NCBI RefSeq assembly: GCF_038066635.1
Contig: NZ_JBBUTI010000007.1
Location: forward strand, 186,001-250,000
DNA: 64,000 nt
From: Ideonella margarita
GTDB lineage: Bacteria > Pseudomonadota > Gammaproteobacteria > Burkholderiales > Burkholderiaceae_C
Direction: 5' to 3'
Position numbers and translations under genes: made by a program. Under the pieces are notes generated by a model that searched no databases, was not told the DNA's origin, and was given only the letters and a program-made list of their open reading frames with translations. Of the stretch, positions 1-9,116 are shown in pieces (positions within the stretch are counted from its first letter, which is position 1; each line of letters begins with the position of its first letter).

Positions 1-1
1 G

Positions 2-415
2 CTGTGGGCCGACACCGAAGGCCGCATCACCCACTTCGTGAGCGCGATGGGCACCACCGGCACCATCACCGGCGTGTCGCGTTACCTGAAGGAGCAGAAC
101 CCGGGTGTGCGCATCATCGGCGCCCAGCCGGCTGAAGGCTCGCGCATTCCCGGCATCCGCAAGTGGCCCGAGGCCTACCTGCCAAAGATCTACAACCCGC
201 AGGCGGTGGACGAGCTGGTTTATGTGAGCCAGTCGGACGCTGAAGACATGGCGCGCCGCATGGCCGCCGAAGAGGGCCTGTTCGCGGGCATCTCGGCGGC
301 GGGCGCCTGCTGGGTGGCCCTGCAGATCGCGCGCAAGGTGGAAAACGCGACGATCGCCTTCATCGTCTGCGACCGCGGTGACCGCTACCTGTCCACCGGC
401 GTCTTTCCGGCCTGA
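2..415 (+). CDS. cysM: Cysteine synthase B (O-acetylserine sulfhydrylase), C-terminal part
   Basis: This is the C-terminal 137 residues of a PLP-dependent cysteine synthase; the 5' part lies before the window. The enzyme makes cysteine from O-acetylserine and sulfide (CysM also accepts thiosulfate) in the cytoplasm. The GTTGTITGVSRYLKE segment is the glycine-rich loop that holds the PLP phosphate. The stretch GSRIPGIRKWPEAYLPKIY is characteristic of CysM rather than CysK. The reading frame runs open to base 2 and ends in TGA. A Nudix gene follows 32 bases downstream on the same strand. The family assignment is firm; CysM versus CysK rests on the IPGIRKWPEAYLPKI signature. Confidence 0.93.
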   Translation: MWADTEGRITHFVSAMGTTGTITGVSRYLKEQNPGVRIIGAQPAEGSRIPGIRKWPEAYLPKIYNPQAVDELVYVSQSDAEDMARRMAAEEGLFAGISAAGACWVALQIARKVENATIAFIVCDRGDRYLSTGVFPA

Positions 416-447
416 GGCCACCTCGCTGCATCTTCCAGGCTGACACC

Positions 448-987
448 ATGAGCACCGACTACCGCTTCTGCCCGCAATGCGCCACACCGCTCGGCTGGGT
501 CGAGGCGATGGAAGATGGCGGCCCGACGCTGCGCCTGCGCTGCGGCGCGTGCAACTTCACCCACTGGAACAACCCGACGCCGGTGCTGGCGGCGGTGGTG
601 CAGTGCGCTGACCGGGACGGGCAACTCCTGCTGGCCCGCAACGCCGCCTGGTCCGGCAAGATGTACGCGCTGATCACCGGCTTCATGGAAGCGGGTGAAT
701 CGCCCGAAGCCGGCATCGCCCGCGAAGTGCTCGAAGAAACCAATCTGGTGGCCGAGCGCGTCGAGTTGATCGGCGTGTGGGACTTCCAGCGCATGAACCA
801 GGTCATCATCGCCTACCATGTGGTGGCGCGTGGTGAGATCCGGCTCTCGCCGGAACTGGTGGACTACCGCCTGTTTGCGCCCGGTGAGGTGATGTGCTGG
901 CCCTCCGGCACCGGCCATGCGCTGGCAGAATGGCTGCGGCGCCAAGGGGTTGAGCCCCGCTATTTCGAATGGCCGGCCAAGCCCTGA
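448..987 (+). CDS. Nudix hydrolase with N-terminal zinc ribbon
   Basis: 179 residues. The N-terminus carries a zinc ribbon, CPQC near residue 8 and CGAC near residue 32, as in NudC-type NADH pyrophosphatases. A Nudix box follows (GFMEAGESPEAG then REVLEET), with the catalytic REVLEE core intact and Asn where Gly is usual after EET. Nudix enzymes cleave nucleoside diphosphates linked to another moiety, using Mg2+. The protein is shorter than NudC (about 257 residues) and lacks its N-terminal domain, so the substrate is open; NAD(H) or another dinucleotide is a guess. It sits between cysM and a TusA-like gene and is probably cotranscribed with them. Confidence 0.88.
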   Translation: MSTDYRFCPQCATPLGWVEAMEDGGPTLRLRCGACNFTHWNNPTPVLAAVVQCADRDGQLLLARNAAWSGKMYALITGFMEAGESPEAGIAREVLEETNLVAERVELIGVWDFQRMNQVIIAYHVVARGEIRLSPELVDYRLFAPGEVMCWPSGTGHALAEWLRRQGVEPRYFEWPAKP

Positions 988-1034
988 GCTGCTGGTCGCC
1001 TCTACTTGTATTGCCCCCGACAGGAAGCCCCCGC

Positions 1035-1262
1035 ATGGAAGCGCAGAAGGAAATCGACACCCGCGGCCTGAATTGCCCGCTCCCCATCCTCAAGGCCAAG
1101 AAGGCCTTGGCAGACATGCCCAGCGGCCATGTGCTGAAGGTGGTGGCGACCGACCCGGGCTCGACCCGCGACTTCCAGGCCTTCGCCCGCCAGACCGGCA
1201 ACGATCTGGTCGAGCAATCGGAAGCGGAAGGCGAGTTCATCCACTTCCTGCGCCGGCGCTGA
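1035..1262 (+). CDS. TusA-family sulfurtransferase (SirA-like)
   Basis: 75 residues. The N-terminal signature DTRGLNCPLPILKAKKAL contains the CPxP motif whose cysteine carries a persulfide in TusA. The C-terminus matches the small alpha/beta sandwich of this family. TusA proteins relay sulfur to tRNA thiolation, molybdenum cofactor or sulfur oxidation partners. An upstream in-frame ATG at 969 overlaps the Nudix gene; the ATG at 1035 is preferred because AGGAAG lies 8 bases before it and the protein then has normal length. Proximity to cysM suits a sulfur-handling role, but the acceptor cannot be read from the sequence. Confidence 0.88.
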   Translation: MEAQKEIDTRGLNCPLPILKAKKALADMPSGHVLKVVATDPGSTRDFQAFARQTGNDLVEQSEAEGEFIHFLRRR

Positions 1263-1318
1263 GTTCTTCACCGCCTCGGTGGCTGGCCGGCACACAGACC
1301 GGCAGCCCCACAAACAAG

Positions 1319-1342
1319 AAGGCCCGCTTGATGCGGGCCTTT
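1319..1342 (+). terminator. Rho-independent terminator, probably bidirectional
   Basis: AAGGCCCGC and GCGGGCCTT form a 9-bp stem around the loop TTGAT, with A bases before and T bases after it. It lies 57 bases after the TusA-like gene and 22 bases after the end of galU on the other strand, so it probably ends both transcripts. Confidence 0.8.
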
Positions 1343-1363
1343 GTCATGGTGCCGTGAGGTGGC

Positions 1364-2230
1364 TCACAGATCCAGGGTCTTGAGGTAGCTGCGGAAGCCG
1401 GCGCCGAGTTGCGGATGGGCCAGGGCCAGTTCCACATTGGCTTCCAGGAAGCCTTCCTTGCTGCCGCAGTCATAACGGCGGCCGTCGTAGCGGTAGGCAA
1501 ACACCTTCTCGCGACGCATCAGCGAGGCGATGCCGTCGGTCAGCTGGATTTCACCGCCCACGCCGCGCGGCAGGTTGGCGATCTCGCGGAAGATGCCCGG
1601 GTTCAGGATGTAGCGGCCCGCCACGCCGAGGTTCGACGGCGCGTTTTCCGGCGACGGCTTCTCGACGATGTGCGTCAGGTCCATCATGCGGTCGTTCACC
1701 GGCGTGCCGGCGACGATGCCGTAGCGCTTGGTGTGCTCCGGCAGCACTTCCTGCACGGCGATGATGGACGCGTGCCATTCGTTGTACTGCTCGACCATCT
1801 GCTTCATGATCGACGGCTTGCCCACCATCAGGTCATCGGCCAGCAGCACGGCAAAGGGCTCGTTCACGACCACCGACTGTGCGCACAGCACCGCATGGCC
1901 CAGGCCCAGGGCCTTGGGCTGGCGGATGTAGATGCACTCCATGTCGTCGGGCTTGATCGAGTGCACCAGGTCCAGCAGTTCCTGCTTGCCGGCGGCTTCG
2001 AGTTCATGCTCCAGCTCGAAGGCAGTGTCGAAGTGGTCCGGAATGGCGCGCTTGTTGCGGCCGTTCACGAAAATCATTTGCTTGATGCCGGCCGAGTAGG
2101 CCTCTTCCACCGCGTACTGGATCAGTGGCTTGTCGACCACCGGCAGCATTTCCTTGGGCTGGGCCTTGGTGGCCGGCAGGAAGCGGGTACCGAGACCGGC
2201 AACCGGGAAGATGGCTTTGTTGATTTTCAT
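1364..2230 (-). CDS. galU: UTP-glucose-1-phosphate uridylyltransferase
   Basis: 288 residues, normal for GalU. It makes UDP-glucose from UTP and glucose-1-phosphate for exopolysaccharide, LPS core and trehalose synthesis. The N-terminal nucleotide-binding signature GLGTRFLPATKAQPKEMLPV is intact, with KPLIQYAVEEA after it and the sugar-binding IVEKP further on. The frame extends upstream, but the start at MKINKAIFPVAGLGTR is chosen because it fits the family and AAGG precedes it by 7 bases. The gene lies 85 bases downstream of valS, and an inverted repeat sits between them. Confidence 0.95.
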   Translation of the reverse strand: MKINKAIFPVAGLGTRFLPATKAQPKEMLPVVDKPLIQYAVEEAYSAGIKQMIFVNGRNKRAIPDHFDTAFELEHELEAAGKQELLDLVHSIKPDDMECIYIRQPKALGLGHAVLCAQSVVVNEPFAVLLADDLMVGKPSIMKQMVEQYNEWHASIIAVQEVLPEHTKRYGIVAGTPVNDRMMDLTHIVEKPSPENAPSNLGVAGRYILNPGIFREIANLPRGVGGEIQLTDGIASLMRREKVFAYRYDGRRYDCGSKEGFLEANVELALAHPQLGAGFRSYLKTLDL

Positions 2231-2266
2231 GAACGACCTTGGGGCGGTAGGGTGTTGAATCATTTT

Positions 2267-2293
2267 GTCACGGGCCTTTGCAAGATCCGTGAC
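2267..2293. promoter_or_regulatory. Inverted repeat between valS and galU
   Basis: GTCACGG and CCGTGAC are a perfect 7-bp inverted repeat separated by 13 bases, 37 bases upstream of the galU start. No U tract follows on the minus strand, so it is more likely an operator or RNA structure than an intrinsic terminator. Confidence 0.4.
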
Positions 2294-2309
2294 AGACACA
2301 CGACAAGCG

Positions 2310-2328
2310 CCCCCCTCAGGCAGGGGGG
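2310..2328 (-). terminator. GC hairpin over the valS stop codon
   Basis: CCCCCCT and AGGGGGG pair around CAGGC, overlapping the valS stop. No T run follows, so intrinsic termination would be weak; it may simply protect the 3' end. Confidence 0.35.
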
Positions 2329-5171
2329 AGCTTGCCGAGCTGGGCCCGCAGGCTGTCCAGCGTGCGGGCAAATTCCACCAGGCGCTGACGCTCCTGCGCC
2401 ACCACGGCCTCAGGCGCACGCGCCACGAAGCTTTCATTGCCCAGCTTGGCCTCTGCCTTCACGACTTCGCCTTCGATGCGCTTGATCTCCTTGCCCAGGC
2501 GCTCACGCTCGGCGGCCACATCAATCTCCACCTTCAGCGCCAGGCGTGCCTCGCCCTGCACCAGCACCGGGGCCAGTTCGCTGGCCGCCGTGAAGCTGGC
2601 TTCGTCGGTCTGCACCTGCACGTCGCTGAGCTTGGCCAGGGCCTTGAGCACCGGCGCTGCTTCGGTGATGAACGCCGCGTCACCCAGGGTGATCAGCGGC
2701 ACGCGCTCGGCCGGCGACAGGTTCATTTCGCCGCGCAGCGTGCGGCAGGCGCCCACAAACTCCTTCAGCTTGACCATCCACGCGTCGGCCACGGGGTCGA
2801 TGCGTTCCGGCTGGGCCTTCGGGTAGGCCGCCGTGGCGATGGTGTCGGTGCTGTCAGCTGCCTTGCGGCCGGCCACCACCGCCACCGTGTCCCACAGCTC
2901 GGCGGTGATGAACGGCGCCACCGGGTGCAGCAGGCGCAGCACGGTTTCGAGCACGCGCACCAGAGTGCGGCGGGTGGCGCGCTGCTGGGCTTCGGTGCCA
3001 GTCTGGATCTGCACCTTGGCGATTTCCAGATACCAGTCGCAATAGCTGTCCCAGACGAACTGGTAGATGGCGTTGGCCACGTTGTCCAGGCGGTATTCGG
3101 CGAAGGCCTGCTCAACCGCCATCTCCACACGCTGCAACTCGCTGGTGATCCAGCGGTCGGCAGGGCTGAAGGCCAGGTAGCCGTGGGCCGGGCCGCCCAC
3201 GCTGCACTCTTCCTTGCTGTGCTCCTTCAGGCCGCAGTCCTGGCCTTCGCAGTTCATCAGCATGAACTTGGTGGCGTTCCAGAGCTTGTTGCAGAAGTTG
3301 CGGTAGCCCTCGCAGCGCTTGCTGTCGAAGTTCACGCTGCGGCCCAGCGTGGCCATGGCCGCGAAGGTGAAGCGCAGCGCGTCGGCGCCGTAGGCCGGAA
3401 TGCCTTCCGGGAATTCCTTCTCGGTGGCCTTGCGCACCTTCGGCGCTGTCTCCGGCTTGCGCAAACCCTGGGTGCGCTTGTCCAGCAGCGGGGCCAGCTC
3501 GATGCCGTCGATCAGGTCGACCGGATCCAGCACATTGCCTTCGCTCTTGCTCATCTTCTTGCCCTGCGCATCGAGCACCAGGCCGTGGATGTAGACATGC
3601 TTGAACGGCACCTGACCCGTGAAGTGCTTGGTCATCATGATCATCCGGGCGACCCAGAAGAAGATGATGTCGTAGCCGGTCACCAGCACGCTGCTGGGCA
3701 GGAACAGGTCTTGTTCGATCGTCTTGGCGGGCCAGCCCAGGGTGCTGAACGGCACCAGGGCCGACGAGTACCAGGTGTCGAGCACGTCTTCGTCACGCGT
3801 CAGCGTGCCGGTGTAGCCGGCCGCGGTGGCCTTGGCGCGGGCTTCTTCTTCGCTGCGCGCCACGAACAGCTCGCCGGCTTCGCCGTACCAGGCCGGAATC
3901 TGGTGACCCCACCACAGCTGGCGCGAGATGCACCAGTCCTGGATGTTCTTCATCCACTGGTTGTAGGTGTTCACCCATTGCTCGGGCACGAATTTCACGT
4001 CGCCCGATTCCACCGCCTCGATGGCCTCTTCGGCGATCGACTTGCCGTTCGCGCCGGCCTTGCTCATGGCCACGAACCACTGGTCGGTCAGCATCGGCTC
4101 GATGACCTGGCCGGTGCGGGCGCAACGCGGCACCATCAGCTTGTGCTTCTTCACCTCCACCAGCAGGCCGTCAGCCTCCAGCTGGGCGACGATCTTCTTG
4201 CGGGCCACGAAGCGGTCCAGGCCGATGTACTCGGCCGGGATTTCGGTGGCCTCGTGGGCGCTGACCTTGGCTTCCAGGTCGAAGATGGTGAGCATGGCCA
4301 GCTTGTGGCGCAGGCCGACCTGGTAGTCGTTCTGGTCGTGGGCCGGCGTCACCTTCACCACGCCGGTGCCGAAGGTCTTGTCCACGTAGTCGTCGGCAAT
4401 CACCGGCACCAGGCGGCCGGTGATGGGCAGGCGCACCTGCTTGCCGATCAGGTGGGTGTAGCGCTCGTCTTCCGGGTGCACCATCACGGCGGTGTCGCCG
4501 AGCATGGTTTCCGGACGGGTGGTGGCCACCACCAGCGTGTCGCTGCTGCCTTCCACCGGGTAGCGGATGTGCCAGAGCGAGCCGTCTTCCTCTTCGCTCT
4601 CCACTTCCAGGTCCGACACGGCGGACTTCAGGATCGGGTCCCAGCTCACCAGTCGCTTGCCGCGGTAGATCAGGCCTTCGTCGAACAGGCGGACGAAGGT
4701 TTCGGTGACCACGGCCGAGAGCTTCTCGTCCATGGTGAAGTACTCGTGCTCCCAGCTGACCGAGTCGCCCATGCGGCGCATCTGGCGCGTGATGGTCGAG
4801 CCCGATTGCTCCTTCCATTCCCAAACCTTGGCCACGAAATTCTTGCGGCCCAGGTCATGGCGGCTGAGCTTCTGCTCCTGCAGCTGGCGCTCCACCACGA
4901 TCTGGGTGGCGATGCCGGCGTGGTCGGTGCCGGGCACCCACAGCGTGTTGGCGCCCTGCATGCGGTGGTAGCGCGTCAACGAGTCCATGATGGTCTGGTT
5001 GAAGGCGTGGCCCATGTGCAGCGTGCCGGTCACGTTCGGTGGCGGCAGTTGCACGCAGAACGAAGGCTTGGCCGGGTCGAGCGTGGGCTTGTAGACGCCA
5101 GCGTTCTCCCACAGCGGGGCCCAGCGGGCTTCGATGGCAGCGGGTTCGAAGGATTTGGCGAGTTCAGTCAT
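2316..5171 (-). CDS. valS: Valyl-tRNA synthetase
   Basis: 951 residues, the same length as the E. coli enzyme. It is a class I aminoacyl-tRNA synthetase that charges tRNA-Val and edits Thr-tRNA. The HIGH-type motif PPPNVTGTLHMGHA is near residue 43 and the KMSKS loop (GKKMSKSEGNVLDP) near residue 545. Between them lies the CP1 editing domain with TTRPETMLGDTAV. The C-terminus ends in the ValRS coiled-coil arm (ERLGKEIKRIEGEVVKAEAK). ATG 5171 matches the family N-terminus. A TACAAT -10-like box on the minus strand at 5236-5241 could drive it with a leader of about 60 bases. Confidence 0.97.
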   Translation of the reverse strand: MTELAKSFEPAAIEARWAPLWENAGVYKPTLDPAKPSFCVQLPPPNVTGTLHMGHAFNQTIMDSLTRYHRMQGANTLWVPGTDHAGIATQIVVERQLQEQKLSRHDLGRKNFVAKVWEWKEQSGSTITRQMRRMGDSVSWEHEYFTMDEKLSAVVTETFVRLFDEGLIYRGKRLVSWDPILKSAVSDLEVESEEEDGSLWHIRYPVEGSSDTLVVATTRPETMLGDTAVMVHPEDERYTHLIGKQVRLPITGRLVPVIADDYVDKTFGTGVVKVTPAHDQNDYQVGLRHKLAMLTIFDLEAKVSAHEATEIPAEYIGLDRFVARKKIVAQLEADGLLVEVKKHKLMVPRCARTGQVIEPMLTDQWFVAMSKAGANGKSIAEEAIEAVESGDVKFVPEQWVNTYNQWMKNIQDWCISRQLWWGHQIPAWYGEAGELFVARSEEEARAKATAAGYTGTLTRDEDVLDTWYSSALVPFSTLGWPAKTIEQDLFLPSSVLVTGYDIIFFWVARMIMMTKHFTGQVPFKHVYIHGLVLDAQGKKMSKSEGNVLDPVDLIDGIELAPLLDKRTQGLRKPETAPKVRKATEKEFPEGIPAYGADALRFTFAAMATLGRSVNFDSKRCEGYRNFCNKLWNATKFMLMNCEGQDCGLKEHSKEECSVGGPAHGYLAFSPADRWITSELQRVEMAVEQAFAEYRLDNVANAIYQFVWDSYCDWYLEIAKVQIQTGTEAQQRATRRTLVRVLETVLRLLHPVAPFITAELWDTVAVVAGRKAADSTDTIATAAYPKAQPERIDPVADAWMVKLKEFVGACRTLRGEMNLSPAERVPLITLGDAAFITEAAPVLKALAKLSDVQVQTDEASFTAASELAPVLVQGEARLALKVEIDVAAERERLGKEIKRIEGEVVKAEAKLGNESFVARAPEAVVAQERQRLVEFARTLDSLRAQLGKLPPA

Positions 5172-5247
5172 GGGGCAAACCTGTGGCGGCCGCAGCAGCT
5201 GGGCAGCGGCGCGTTACCTTGTTTCGGGGGAGGGCCGATTGTAGGGT

Positions 5248-5264
5248 CTGCCCTGAGCGGGCAG
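5248..5264. other. Small hairpin upstream of valS
   Basis: CTGCCC and GGGCAG pair around TGAGC, between the end of the DUF58 gene and the probable valS promoter. There is no clear T tract. It may be a weak terminator for the upstream cluster. Confidence 0.35.
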
Positions 5265-5281
5265 GCCGTTTCAGGCCCGGC

Positions 5282-6736
5282 TCAGAGCAGCTGCTGCCGC
5301 TTCACCGCGAGGTAGCGGGTGACGAGGGCGGCGGCCAGCTCGTTCGGGGGCACGTCCACGATCAGCCCGTGGCGGTCCTGCAGCCGCGCGAAGGCATCGG
5401 CGCGGGCCTGGGCCAGCCAGTGGGCGGTGGCCACTTCGGCGGCGGCCGGGCCGTTTTGCAGCGGCTGCGCAGCCAGGTCGGCCAGCACCGGCTCGCGCAG
5501 GCTGGCCACCATGGTCACATGGCGCTGACGCAGCAGGCGCAGCGCCGGAGCCAGCTCGGACACATCGTCGTCGCGGAAGTTGGTCAGCCAGATCACCAGC
5601 GCGCGGCGGGGCGATTGCCGCATCAGGTTCCGGGCCGCGTCAACATAGTCGGGGTGCTGCGTGCCGGGCTGCAGGTCGTGCACGCTTTCCAGCAACTGGT
5701 CGAGTGCCGCCGTGCCCTTGCGGGGCGCCAGTTGCCGGCCTTCACCTGTTGCATGGCCGAAGGTCATCAGGCCGACCTCGTCACCGGCCTTCAGGGCGAC
5801 GTGGGCAGTCAACGCCAGGGCATTGAGCACCTGGTCGAAGTGCTCGGCCTGGCGCGGGCCCGTGCGGTCGTCAGCCCGCATGCGGCGGCCGCAGTCGAGC
5901 AGGAAGATCACGCGCTGGTCGCGCTCGTCCTGGTACTGGCGTACCACCGGCTTGCCGCGTCGCTGGGTGGCGCGCCAGTCGATGTGCCGCACGGGGTCGC
6001 CGGCTTGATAGTCGGCCAGCTGGCGGAAATCGGTGCCGCTGCCGCGTTGCGCGGCCTGGCGGATGCCCATCTCGGCCAGCCGCTGGTCGCTGGCCAGCCA
6101 GGCGAAGCGGGCCAGCTCTGAAAAGTTCGGGTAGACCTTGAAGGCCACACCTTCGCCGGCCTGCACTTGCAGCTGCCAGCCGCCGGCCGGGCTGCGCAAG
6201 CGCAATTGCGGCGGCGTCAGCCGGCCCGCACCGCGGTGCCGGGGCCACAGCGTGTAGCTCAGTGTCACGCTTTCACCGGGCGCCAGCTGAAAGCTCGCCG
6301 GCAGGCCGCTGCTGTCGCAGGTGGCGTCCACGCCGTCGAACAACTCGCCATGCCAGGCGTGCGGTGCGCCAGCCGGCAAGCTCAGGCGGATCGACACGGT
6401 GTGGGCCACACCCAGGGCCAGCACGCGCGGCATGGGGCGGTGCACCTGCAGCGGGTGCTGCAGCCAGGCCCGGCGGGCGCGCCACAGGTCGAGTCCCAGC
6501 CAGAGGACGCCGGCGACCACCGCCACGGCGAGCAGGGCATGCGGCCAGGTGGCGGGTGCAGCCAGCCAGGCCAGCGCCAGATGCGCCGCCGCCAGAGCCA
6601 GCAGCCAGCGCGGCAAGGTGCGCCCGGGCAGCAGGCGCACGGTGGGGTGGTTGCCGGCTTGCTGGCCAGGTGGGGTGGCCGGGCTGGCCTGCGCCTTCTG
6701 CGCGGCGGCCATCCCGGTTGGCTGGGCCGTGCTCAC
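5282..6736 (-). CDS. DUF58 domain protein (membrane-anchored, vWA-like)
   Basis: 484 residues. Two hydrophobic segments near residues 40-90 (LPRWLLALAAAHLALAWL, then ALLAVAVVAGVLWLGL) anchor the protein, followed by a soluble DUF58 region. The family hallmark is GDPVRHIDWRATQRRGKPVV near residue 245. A vWA-like fold follows (VIFLLDCGRRM). DUF58 proteins nearly always pair with MoxR ATPases, which are thought to act as chaperones for metal-dependent assembly; the client is not known here. The start is GTG at 6736, overlapping the MoxR stop as GTGA, which implies translational coupling. It is the last gene of the cluster. Confidence 0.9.
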   Translation of the reverse strand: MSTAQPTGMAAAQKAQASPATPPGQQAGNHPTVRLLPGRTLPRWLLALAAAHLALAWLAAPATWPHALLAVAVVAGVLWLGLDLWRARRAWLQHPLQVHRPMPRVLALGVAHTVSIRLSLPAGAPHAWHGELFDGVDATCDSSGLPASFQLAPGESVTLSYTLWPRHRGAGRLTPPQLRLRSPAGGWQLQVQAGEGVAFKVYPNFSELARFAWLASDQRLAEMGIRQAAQRGSGTDFRQLADYQAGDPVRHIDWRATQRRGKPVVRQYQDERDQRVIFLLDCGRRMRADDRTGPRQAEHFDQVLNALALTAHVALKAGDEVGLMTFGHATGEGRQLAPRKGTAALDQLLESVHDLQPGTQHPDYVDAARNLMRQSPRRALVIWLTNFRDDDVSELAPALRLLRQRHVTMVASLREPVLADLAAQPLQNGPAAAEVATAHWLAQARADAFARLQDRHGLIVDVPPNELAAALVTRYLAVKRQQLL

Positions 6737-7701
6737 TGGCGGGGTGCTTCCACTTGTTCCAGCCAGTCGGCCAGCAGGCTGTCCACACGCAGGCCGTCCA
6801 GCTGGGCGTCGGCCGACAACTGCACCCGGTGGCGCAGGGCGGCCACGGCATGCTGTTTCACGTCGTCGGGAATGACAAAGTCGCGGCCGCCCATCAGGGC
6901 AGCCGCCCGCGCCAGACGCACCAGCGCGATGGCGCCACGGGTGCCGGCGCCGCTGGACAAACCCGGCAGTTGCCGCGTGCCACGCACGATGCGCACGGCG
7001 TAATCGAGCGCGGCGGCGTCCACCGTGACCTGCGCCACCATGTTCTGCAAGGCCAGCACGCGGTCGCGGCTCAGGCAGGGTTGCACGTCGTTCAAGGGCA
7101 GGGCGTCGCCCGCGCTGCCGGCGGTGGCGCGGTGCACCACGGCGGCTTCGTCGCGCGCATCCGGGTAGTCCAGGTCGATCTTCAGCAGAAAGCGGTCACG
7201 CTGCGCTTCGGGCAGCAGGTAGGTGCCTTCGGCGTCCACCGGGTTCTGCGTGGCCAGCACCATGAAGGGCCGGGGCAGCGCCATCGATCGACCCTCCAGC
7301 GTGACCTGGCCTTCCTGCATCACCTCCAGCAGCGCGCTCTGGGTTTTGGCGGGGGCGCGGTTCACCTCGTCGGCCAGCAGCAGGTGGGTGAACACCGGGC
7401 CCTGGCGTACGCGCAGCTCGCCGCCTTCCAGCACGGTCTGGCCGGTGATGTCGGAGGGCATCAGGTCAGGCGTGAACTGCACGCGTGCAAAGTCGAGTGC
7501 CAGAGCCTGGCCCAGGGCGCGGGCCAGCAGCGTCTTGCCGAGGCCGGGCACGCCTTCCAGCAGCACATGGCCGCTGGCCAGCAGGGCCATCACGGTTTGC
7601 TCGACGGCGGCGGTCTGGCCCACCAGGGCGCGGGCGATCTGGTCACGCAGGCTGGAAAGGTCCAGGCGCGCCTGGTGCAGGTCGGTGGCGTCAATGCTCA
7701 T
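6733..7701 (-). CDS. MoxR-family AAA+ ATPase
   Basis: 322 residues, typical of MoxR. Walker A is GVPGLGKTLLARAL near residue 54, Walker B LLLADEVNRAP near residue 106, and sensor 1 includes ATQNPVDAEGTYLLPEAQ. MoxR ATPases remodel or activate partner proteins that carry vWA domains, and the DUF58 protein encoded next door is the expected partner. The gene overlaps both neighbours by 4 bases, so the group is one transcription unit read on the minus strand from about 13.0 kb to 5.3 kb. Confidence 0.95.
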   Translation of the reverse strand: MSIDATDLHQARLDLSSLRDQIARALVGQTAAVEQTVMALLASGHVLLEGVPGLGKTLLARALGQALALDFARVQFTPDLMPSDITGQTVLEGGELRVRQGPVFTHLLLADEVNRAPAKTQSALLEVMQEGQVTLEGRSMALPRPFMVLATQNPVDAEGTYLLPEAQRDRFLLKIDLDYPDARDEAAVVHRATAGSAGDALPLNDVQPCLSRDRVLALQNMVAQVTVDAAALDYAVRIVRGTRQLPGLSSGAGTRGAIALVRLARAAALMGGRDFVIPDDVKQHAVAALRHRVQLSADAQLDGLRVDSLLADWLEQVEAPRQ

Positions 7702-9116
7702 GGCTGAGGTCCTGTCGAGGTGGGCGCCCGTGGCGCCGCAAGAATGCGCCTGCGTGCCGTTTCCAGCAGTCGCAGGTCGTGGAGGAGCTGCCGCACGGTG
7801 CGCGGCTTGGTCGTGGGGTTGCCGGCTGCGGTGAGGGCGGCCGCCTCCAGCCCGGTGGCGTGGGCGATGGCGCGTGCCAGTTCCGGCCAGGTGGCAGCCA
7901 CGGCGATGGCCGGTGAAGCCGTGCCGTGGCGTGTCCAGGTCTCACGCAGCGCACGAAGTTGCACCTGCATCAGCAAGGGGCTGCGCTGGTGCAGCAGGAA
8001 TGCGGCGGTGCCTTCCACCTGCGCCGTCAGTGATCGACGGCGATCAGGCGCCGGCTGGCGCAGCGGGCCGAAACGCGGCACCGCGCGCCACAGGGCAGTG
8101 GCGGCCGCCAGCAGCAGCAAGGCGCAGGTGGCCGGCGCCACCTGCCAAAGCCAGAGCGGCAGCACGGGCATGGCCTCGGTCTCGGCCAGCCAGACGGCAT
8201 CGCCGGCATGCAGGTCCAGGGTGGCGGCCATCAGCGCCGGGTGATCGCGCTCCAGCTCGCTGACATCGTTCGGCAACAGGTACTGGGTCGATACCGTCAC
8301 CTGGCCCTGGCCAACGGGCAGCCGCAGCACCCGCCATCCCAGTGCATCCTGCAGGCCCCAGCGGGGCGCCTGGGTGGTGCGCAGCACGCCGTTGGTTTCA
8401 GTGCACAGCGCGTAGGTGCGCAGGCCGGGGAAGTGTGAGGTGAAGTGGGCGGCGTAGTCGGGCCCCAGGTTCGCGCTGCCTGGCTCGGGCTCGGTGACGG
8501 ACCAGTTGCACTTCACCTTTTCCCGCGGGTTGATCACGTCGCGCAGGACGCGGTCGTCTGCGCCAGAAGGGGGGGCGGTGTCGTGATTGCCAGTGACTGG
8601 GTCCGCGTCTTCATCGTCCTCGTCGTCTTCCTCATCGTCGTTGTCCGTCGGCGCAGAGGCCGCCTTGTTTCGATGATTGGCCGCCACCTTCTGGCGATGC
8701 CGGATTTCCCAGGGGCGCTCGAGCTTCAGGCCCAGCCAGGCGAGCAGCGGGTCCGGTGCGTCCTCAGCGGTCCGGTCCACCAGCACGTTGGCCATCACGA
8801 CCAGGTGCCCGCCCTGCGCCACCCATTGCTGCACGGCCTGCAGGCGTTGCTGCTGCATGTCCCACAGGTCAGATCCGAGCACCAGCGTCGTGCCCTTGGG
8901 CGGCAGCGGGTCCAGCTGGGCCACCACGGTCAGGCTGCTGCCCTGTGCCTGCAACCATTGCCGCAGCACGTAGTTGTGATCAGTGAGCGCGGCGCCGCGC
9001 CGGGCCGTGCGGGTTGGCTCTTCCGCCCAGTAGGTGTTCTGTGCCACCCAGTAGGTACCGCCGCCCAGCAGCAGCAACACCAGCACCCAGGTCAACGGTC
9101 TGAGCCAGGGCTTCAT
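7698..9116 (-). CDS. DUF4350 domain protein, membrane anchored
   Basis: 472 residues. An N-terminal membrane segment (WVLVLLLLGGGTYWVA, residues 10-25) precedes an extracytoplasmic DUF4350-type region with GSDLWDMQQQ and the HLVVMAN strand. A second membrane segment is near residue 325 (PLWLWQVAPATCALLLLAAA), followed by a cytoplasmic tail. A very acidic run occupies residues 158-172 and looks like a linker insertion. The start MKPWLRP at 9116 overlaps the upstream stop by 4 bases. The family recurs in MoxR-DUF58 clusters with no proven function. Confidence 0.85.
   Translation of the reverse strand: MKPWLRPLTWVLVLLLLGGGTYWVAQNTYWAEEPTRTARRGAALTDHNYVLRQWLQAQGSSLTVVAQLDPLPPKGTTLVLGSDLWDMQQQRLQAVQQWVAQGGHLVVMANVLVDRTAEDAPDPLLAWLGLKLERPWEIRHRQKVAANHRNKAASAPTDNDDEEDDEDDEDADPVTGNHDTAPPSGADDRVLRDVINPREKVKCNWSVTEPEPGSANLGPDYAAHFTSHFPGLRTYALCTETNGVLRTTQAPRWGLQDALGWRVLRLPVGQGQVTVSTQYLLPNDVSELERDHPALMAATLDLHAGDAVWLAETEAMPVLPLWLWQVAPATCALLLLAAATALWRAVPRFGPLRQPAPDRRRSLTAQVEGTAAFLLHQRSPLLMQVQLRALRETWTRHGTASPAIAVAATWPELARAIAHATGLEAAALTAAGNPTTKPRTVRQLLHDLRLLETARRRILAAPRAPTSTGPQP

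Noticed and set aside
2265..5315. Plus-strand open frame of about 1,000 codons over valS
   Set aside because: It is the antisense shadow of valS in GC-rich DNA, His/Leu/Gly-rich with no recognisable motif.
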